Source of the DNA: Parabacteroides sp900760525
GTDB taxonomy: Bacteria > Bacteroidota > Bacteroidia > Bacteroidales > Tannerellaceae
Reading direction: 5' to 3'
Length of the DNA: 64,000 nucleotides
Assembly (NCBI RefSeq): GCF_049860805.1
Contig: NZ_CP187555.1
Location: forward strand, 3,534,001-3,598,000
Positions within the stretch are counted from its first letter, which is position 1, and each line of letters starts with the position of its first letter. Positions 61,074-64,000 of this stretch are shown here, piece after piece. A program made the position numbers and the translations under genes. The notes under the pieces were generated by a model. The model was not told the origin of the DNA and did no database searches. It worked only from the letters and a program-made list of their open reading frames with translations.

Positions 61074-61121
61074 TCCCCGCTTAGATAACATAGTATTAAT
61101 TTATTAAAGTACACAAGAATC

Positions 61122-61391
61122 ATGTTTTTAGATTCAGCAAAGAAAAAAGAGATTTTCGAAAAGTATGGTAAATCTGCCACAAACACAGGTTCGGCAGAAA
61201 GCCAGATCGCACTGTTCACAGTTCGTATCGCACATTTGACAGAACACTTGAAGGTTAATCACAAAGACCATAGCTCTGAAAGAGCTCTGAAGATGTTGGT
61301 AGGTAAACGTCGTCGTTTACTGGATTACCTGATCAAGATAGATATCGAAAGATATCGTGCTATCATCAAAGAGCTTGGCATCAGAAAGTAA
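61122..61391 (+). CDS. rpsO: 30S ribosomal protein S15
   Basis: The 89-residue product is full length for S15 and has its four-helix pattern with GSAESQIALFTVRIAHLTEHLKVNHKDHSSERALKMLVGKRRRLLDYL. It binds the 16S rRNA central domain early in 30S assembly. It is a single gene with its own promoter and terminator. Confidence 0.98.
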   Translation: MFLDSAKKKEIFEKYGKSATNTGSAESQIALFTVRIAHLTEHLKVNHKDHSSERALKMLVGKRRRLLDYLIKIDIERYRAIIKELGIRK

Positions 61392-61418
61392 GAAACAATT
61401 TCTTCGCAAGAAGTTACA

Positions 61419-61456
61419 AAAAGGATGGTCTCTACGGGGATCATCCTTTTTTCTTT
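61419..61456 (+). terminator. Intrinsic terminator of rpsO
   Basis: AAAAGGATG pairs with CATCCTTTT around a GTCTCTACGGGGAT loop, followed by T-rich sequence. Confidence 0.75.
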
Positions 61457-61467
61457 TACCAAATGCC

Positions 61468-61497
61468 TTTGTTTAATGAAAAATTAATGTAATTTTG
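61468..61497 (+). promoter_or_regulatory. Promoter of the XRE-cupin / acyl-CoA ligase operon
   Basis: TTTG at 61468-61471, an 18-nt spacer and TAATTTTG at 61490-61497 form a fair Bacteroidota promoter, 54 nt before the ATG. Confidence 0.55.
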
Positions 61498-61550
61498 CGC
61501 CGTTCTGTTACAAATTAAAAGATTCAATAAACAATAAACATATAATACTC

Positions 61551-62135
61551 ATGGGAAACAACAAAATCATAGGAGCTAAAATCAAAAGCATCCGTGAATC
61601 CAAACAACTTTCTACTGAGGAAGTAGCCGAACGCTCAGGTCTGGGCATCGAACAAATAGAACGTATCGAGGGCAATATAGACTTCCCGTCTCTCGCCCCG
61701 CTAATCAAGATAGCCCGCGTGTTAGGCGTACGACTGGGCACATTCTTAGACGACCAGTCCGAACTGGGTCCCGTTATCTGCCGCAAGAAAGACAGTAACG
61801 ATATGAACAGCATCGGTTTCAGCAACAACGACAGCAAGGCGCGCAAGCACATGGAATACCATTCGCTGTCGCAAGACAAGTCCGGCCGCCATATGGAACC
61901 GTTCCTGATCGATGTCGCCCCTACTGAAGACGGGGTGGATTTCGTGCTCTCCACGCACGAAGGGGAAGAATTCATCTATGTGCTGGAAGGCATCCTCGAA
62001 ATCAACTACGGCAAAAACACCTACATCTTGGAAGAAGGCGACAGCATCTACTATGATTCCATCGTCGCCCATCATGTACATGCCGCAGCCGACAATACGG
62101 CGAAAATTCTCGGAGTCATCTACACCCCTTATTAA
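61551..62135 (+). CDS. XRE-family regulator with C-terminal cupin sensor
   Basis: The 194-residue product has an N-terminal HTH_3 domain (about 8-65, IKSIRESKQLSTEEVAERSGLGIEQIERIEGNIDFPSLAPLIKIARVLGV). A C-terminal cupin_2 domain follows (about 120-194, DFVLSTHEGEEFIYVLEGILEINYGKNTYILEEGDSIYYDSIVAHHVHAA). The family senses a small molecule through the cupin and represses or activates neighbouring metabolic genes. It lies 12 bp upstream of an acyl-CoA ligase gene, in the same operon, which it probably regulates. Confidence 0.93.
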   Translation: MGNNKIIGAKIKSIRESKQLSTEEVAERSGLGIEQIERIEGNIDFPSLAPLIKIARVLGVRLGTFLDDQSELGPVICRKKDSNDMNSIGFSNNDSKARKHMEYHSLSQDKSGRHMEPFLIDVAPTEDGVDFVLSTHEGEEFIYVLEGILEINYGKNTYILEEGDSIYYDSIVAHHVHAAADNTAKILGVIYTPY

Positions 62136-62147
62136 TCTGCCGCCTCT

Positions 62148-63803
62148 ATGGAAATACAATTACAAGACAGGACACTCGGCCAGTGGATGGAACATTGGGC
62201 CGAAACGACACCTGACAAAGAATATCTGGTATACTCCGACCGCGATCTGCGCTTCACCTGGAAAGAGTTCAACGAACGTGTGGACCGGATGGCGAAAGGC
62301 ATGCTTTCGATCGGTATCAAACATGGCACGCATGTCGGTATCTGGGCAACCAACGTTCCGGACTGGCTCACATTCCTGTATGCCACCGCAAAGATCGGGG
62401 CTGTGGCCGTTACCGTCAATACGAACTATAAGCAGAGCGAACTGGAATTTCTGGTGGAGAACGCAGATATCCATACGATGTGCATCACCGACGGGGTGTT
62501 TGATGGCAGTTATGTTGACATGATGTACACCATGCTGCCCGAACTGAAGGAATCGCAACGCGGCTACCTGAAAAGCAAACGTTTCCCGATGCTGAAGAAT
62601 GTGGTTTATATCGGTCAGGAGAAATACAGAGGGATGTACAACACTCCCGAATTGTTGCTTTTAGGTGAAAACGTAAGCGACGAGACGCTGGTGGAAGCAA
62701 AAAAACTGGTGACTCCACAGGATGTCGTGAATATGCAATATACTTCCGGCACGACCGGTTTCCCGAAAGGGGTCATGCTGACGCACTATAACATTGCCAA
62801 CAACGGCCTGCTGACAGGCGAGCACATGAAGTTCACGGCAGACGACAAACTATGCTGCTGCGTCCCCTTGTTCCACTGCTTCGGCGTCGTACTGGCGTCC
62901 ATGAACGTCCTGACACACGGATGTACACAGGTTATGGTCGAGAAATTCGATCCGTTAGTCGTACTCGCCTCCATCCATAAGGAACGGTGTACGGCGCTCT
63001 ATGGCGTGCCGACCATGTTCATCGCCGAGCTCAACCACCCGATGTTCAACATGTTCGACCTGACGTCCCTCCGTACCGGTATCATGGCAGGTTCCCTTTG
63101 CCCTGTGGAACTGATGAAACAGGTGGAAGAAAAAATGTTCATGCGTGTAACCAGCGTATACGGTTTGACGGAAGCATCACCCGGCATGACGCATTCGCGC
63201 ATCGACGATCCGGCAGAAGTCCGTTACAACACGGTGGGCCGTGACTTCGAGTTTACCGAAGTCCGCGTGATCGATCCGGAAACGGGCGAAGAATGTCCGG
63301 TAGGCGTACAAGGTGAAATGTGTAACCGGGGTTACAACACCATGAAAGGCTACTACAACAATCCGGCTGCAACGGCCGAAGTCATCGACAAAGACGGCTT
63401 CCTGCATAGTGGCGACCTGGGTGTGAAAGACGAAAACGGCAACTACCGCATTACCGGCCGTATCAAAGATATGATTATCCGGGGTGGAGAGAACATCTAT
63501 CCCCGTGAGCTGGAGGAATTCCTCTACCATCTGGAAGGCGTGAAAGATGTACAGGTTGCAGCCGTTCCATCCAAGAAATACGGTGAGGAAGTAGGCGCCT
63601 TTATCATCTTGCACGAAGGCGTCAGCATGACGGAAGATATCGTCAAGGACTTCTGCCGCGGAAAGATCGCCCGGCACAAGATCCCGAAGTATATATTCTT
63701 TGTCGACACCTTCCCTATGACCGGTAGCGGAAAGATACAGAAGTTCAAACTGAAAGACTTAGGGTTAAAACTGTTGGCAGAACAAGGAATCACACCGGTC
63801 TAA
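62148..63803 (+). CDS. AMP-forming acyl-CoA synthetase, medium/short-chain type
   Basis: The 551-residue product has the AMP-binding motif YTSGTTGFPKGVMLTH near residue 198. It also has VYGLTEASPGMTHSR, GYYNNPAATAEVIDKDGFLHSGDLGVKDENGNYRITGRIKDMIIRGGENIYPRELEE and the C-terminal lysine region PMTGSGKIQKFKL. It makes an acyl-CoA from a carboxylic acid, ATP and CoA through an acyl-adenylate. The branch resembles FadD13/fatty-acyl-CoA synthetases; the chain length is not readable. Operon with an XRE-cupin regulator is a recurrent arrangement in Bacteroidota. A second, longer acyl-CoA synthetase lies at 13741-15561. Confidence 0.93.
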   Translation: MEIQLQDRTLGQWMEHWAETTPDKEYLVYSDRDLRFTWKEFNERVDRMAKGMLSIGIKHGTHVGIWATNVPDWLTFLYATAKIGAVAVTVNTNYKQSELEFLVENADIHTMCITDGVFDGSYVDMMYTMLPELKESQRGYLKSKRFPMLKNVVYIGQEKYRGMYNTPELLLLGENVSDETLVEAKKLVTPQDVVNMQYTSGTTGFPKGVMLTHYNIANNGLLTGEHMKFTADDKLCCCVPLFHCFGVVLASMNVLTHGCTQVMVEKFDPLVVLASIHKERCTALYGVPTMFIAELNHPMFNMFDLTSLRTGIMAGSLCPVELMKQVEEKMFMRVTSVYGLTEASPGMTHSRIDDPAEVRYNTVGRDFEFTEVRVIDPETGEECPVGVQGEMCNRGYNTMKGYYNNPAATAEVIDKDGFLHSGDLGVKDENGNYRITGRIKDMIIRGGENIYPRELEEFLYHLEGVKDVQVAAVPSKKYGEEVGAFIILHEGVSMTEDIVKDFCRGKIARHKIPKYIFFVDTFPMTGSGKIQKFKLKDLGLKLLAEQGITPV

Positions 63804-63829
63804 ACAGCCGGTCCTATCCTAATAGGTAT

Positions 63830-63880
63830 AAAGGCAGTGTCGGAAGCTTTTTGCTCCGGTACTGCCTTTCGCTTTTTCTT
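63830..63880 (+). terminator. Intrinsic terminator of the acyl-CoA ligase operon
   Basis: AAAGGCAGT and ACTGCCTTT close a hairpin whose inner part pairs CGGAAGC with GCTCCG. T-rich sequence follows. Confidence 0.8.
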
Positions 63881-63895
63881 TTTTCAAAAATGGCT

Positions 63896-63910
63896 ACCAC
63901 TACCACCACT
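63896..63910. repeat. 9-bp spaced repeat, possible edge of a fourth gene-free element
   Basis: ACCACT occurs at 63896-63901 and 63905-63910, a nine-base period within ACCACTACCACCACT. It directly follows a terminator and precedes AT-rich sequence, as the left arms of elements 2 and 3 do. The window ends before an inverted partner could appear, so this is only a candidate. Confidence 0.3.
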
Positions 63911-64000
63911 CCGCCTACAAAAAGACAAATATAAATTGTTCTATAATTTTTATACAAGCTGTAATGATGAGAGACGCTGGCTAATATCTTTCAGAGCCAT

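Overview
The window looks like chromosome from a gut Bacteroidales species, most likely Parabacteroides. The evidence is a SusC/SusD pair, lipoproteins, Bacteroidota promoters of the form TTG-N19-21-TAnnTTTG, type IX secretion (T9SS) C-terminal domains, a very large DUF6383/S-layer-like surface protein, and GH28/GH92/GH106-type glycosidases. The genus is an inference; no rRNA is present.

Layout. 1-9.5 kb: a truncated hexuronate-type MFS transporter, a two-domain esterase, a 100-bp inverted-repeat element, an XRE regulator, a nucleoside-hydrolase-like protein, a GH106-like lipoprotein, a DUF4272 protein and a DUF4595-like lipoprotein. 9.7-12.1 kb: two adjacent frameshifted accessory genes, one with an AlbA_2/RecG-like layout and an 11-bp tandem repeat. 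12.2-22.9 kb: housekeeping genes: tRNA(CAU), prfB with its programmed +1 frameshift, an acyl-CoA synthetase, a PadR-PspC-DUF2807 operon with a clear operator, a HIT protein, greA, a thioredoxin-fold lipoprotein and pnp. 22.9-27.9 kb: a second inverted-repeat element, then an 1117-codon surface-protein gene bracketed by structured RNA (a roughly 260-nt leader ending in a terminator, and a folded 3' region), then a toxin remnant and a 21-bp repeat. 27.9-33.4 kb: fumarase, a T9SS protease and an OmpA/TPR-like lipoprotein. 33.5-35.4 kb: a secreted-protein gene split by an IS110-family element. 35.5-47.1 kb: carbohydrate enzymes (GH92, a TIM-barrel lipoprotein, and a four-gene pectin operon of GH28, half-size beta-helix, GH106 and GH28), with a third inverted-repeat element between them. 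47.2-58.3 kb: a beta-propeller/DUF6057 pair, SusD-SusC with a divergent AraC regulator, and a C69 peptidase. 58.4-64 kb: an intact paralogue of the split gene, typA, rpsO, an XRE-cupin regulator and an AMP-forming acyl-CoA ligase.

The most informative observation is the IS110 element. The non-coding stretch before its transposase folds as three consecutive stem-loops. The second loop carries an 8-nt segment identical to the left flank of the insertion site and a 10-nt segment complementary to the right flank. The third loop carries segments matching the element's own two ends. This is the arrangement expected of a bridge RNA (target-binding and donor-binding loops), read here from one natural insertion. 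Removing exactly 1,303 bp restores a 219-codon frame, matching a 218-aa paralogue 25 kb away.

A second theme is a set of gene-free inverted-repeat elements (2.5, 22.9 and 40.1 kb, with a possible fourth at the right edge). They share architecture (arms carrying short words repeated at 8-11 bp spacing around an AT-rich spacer) but not sequence. I do not recognise them as a named family.
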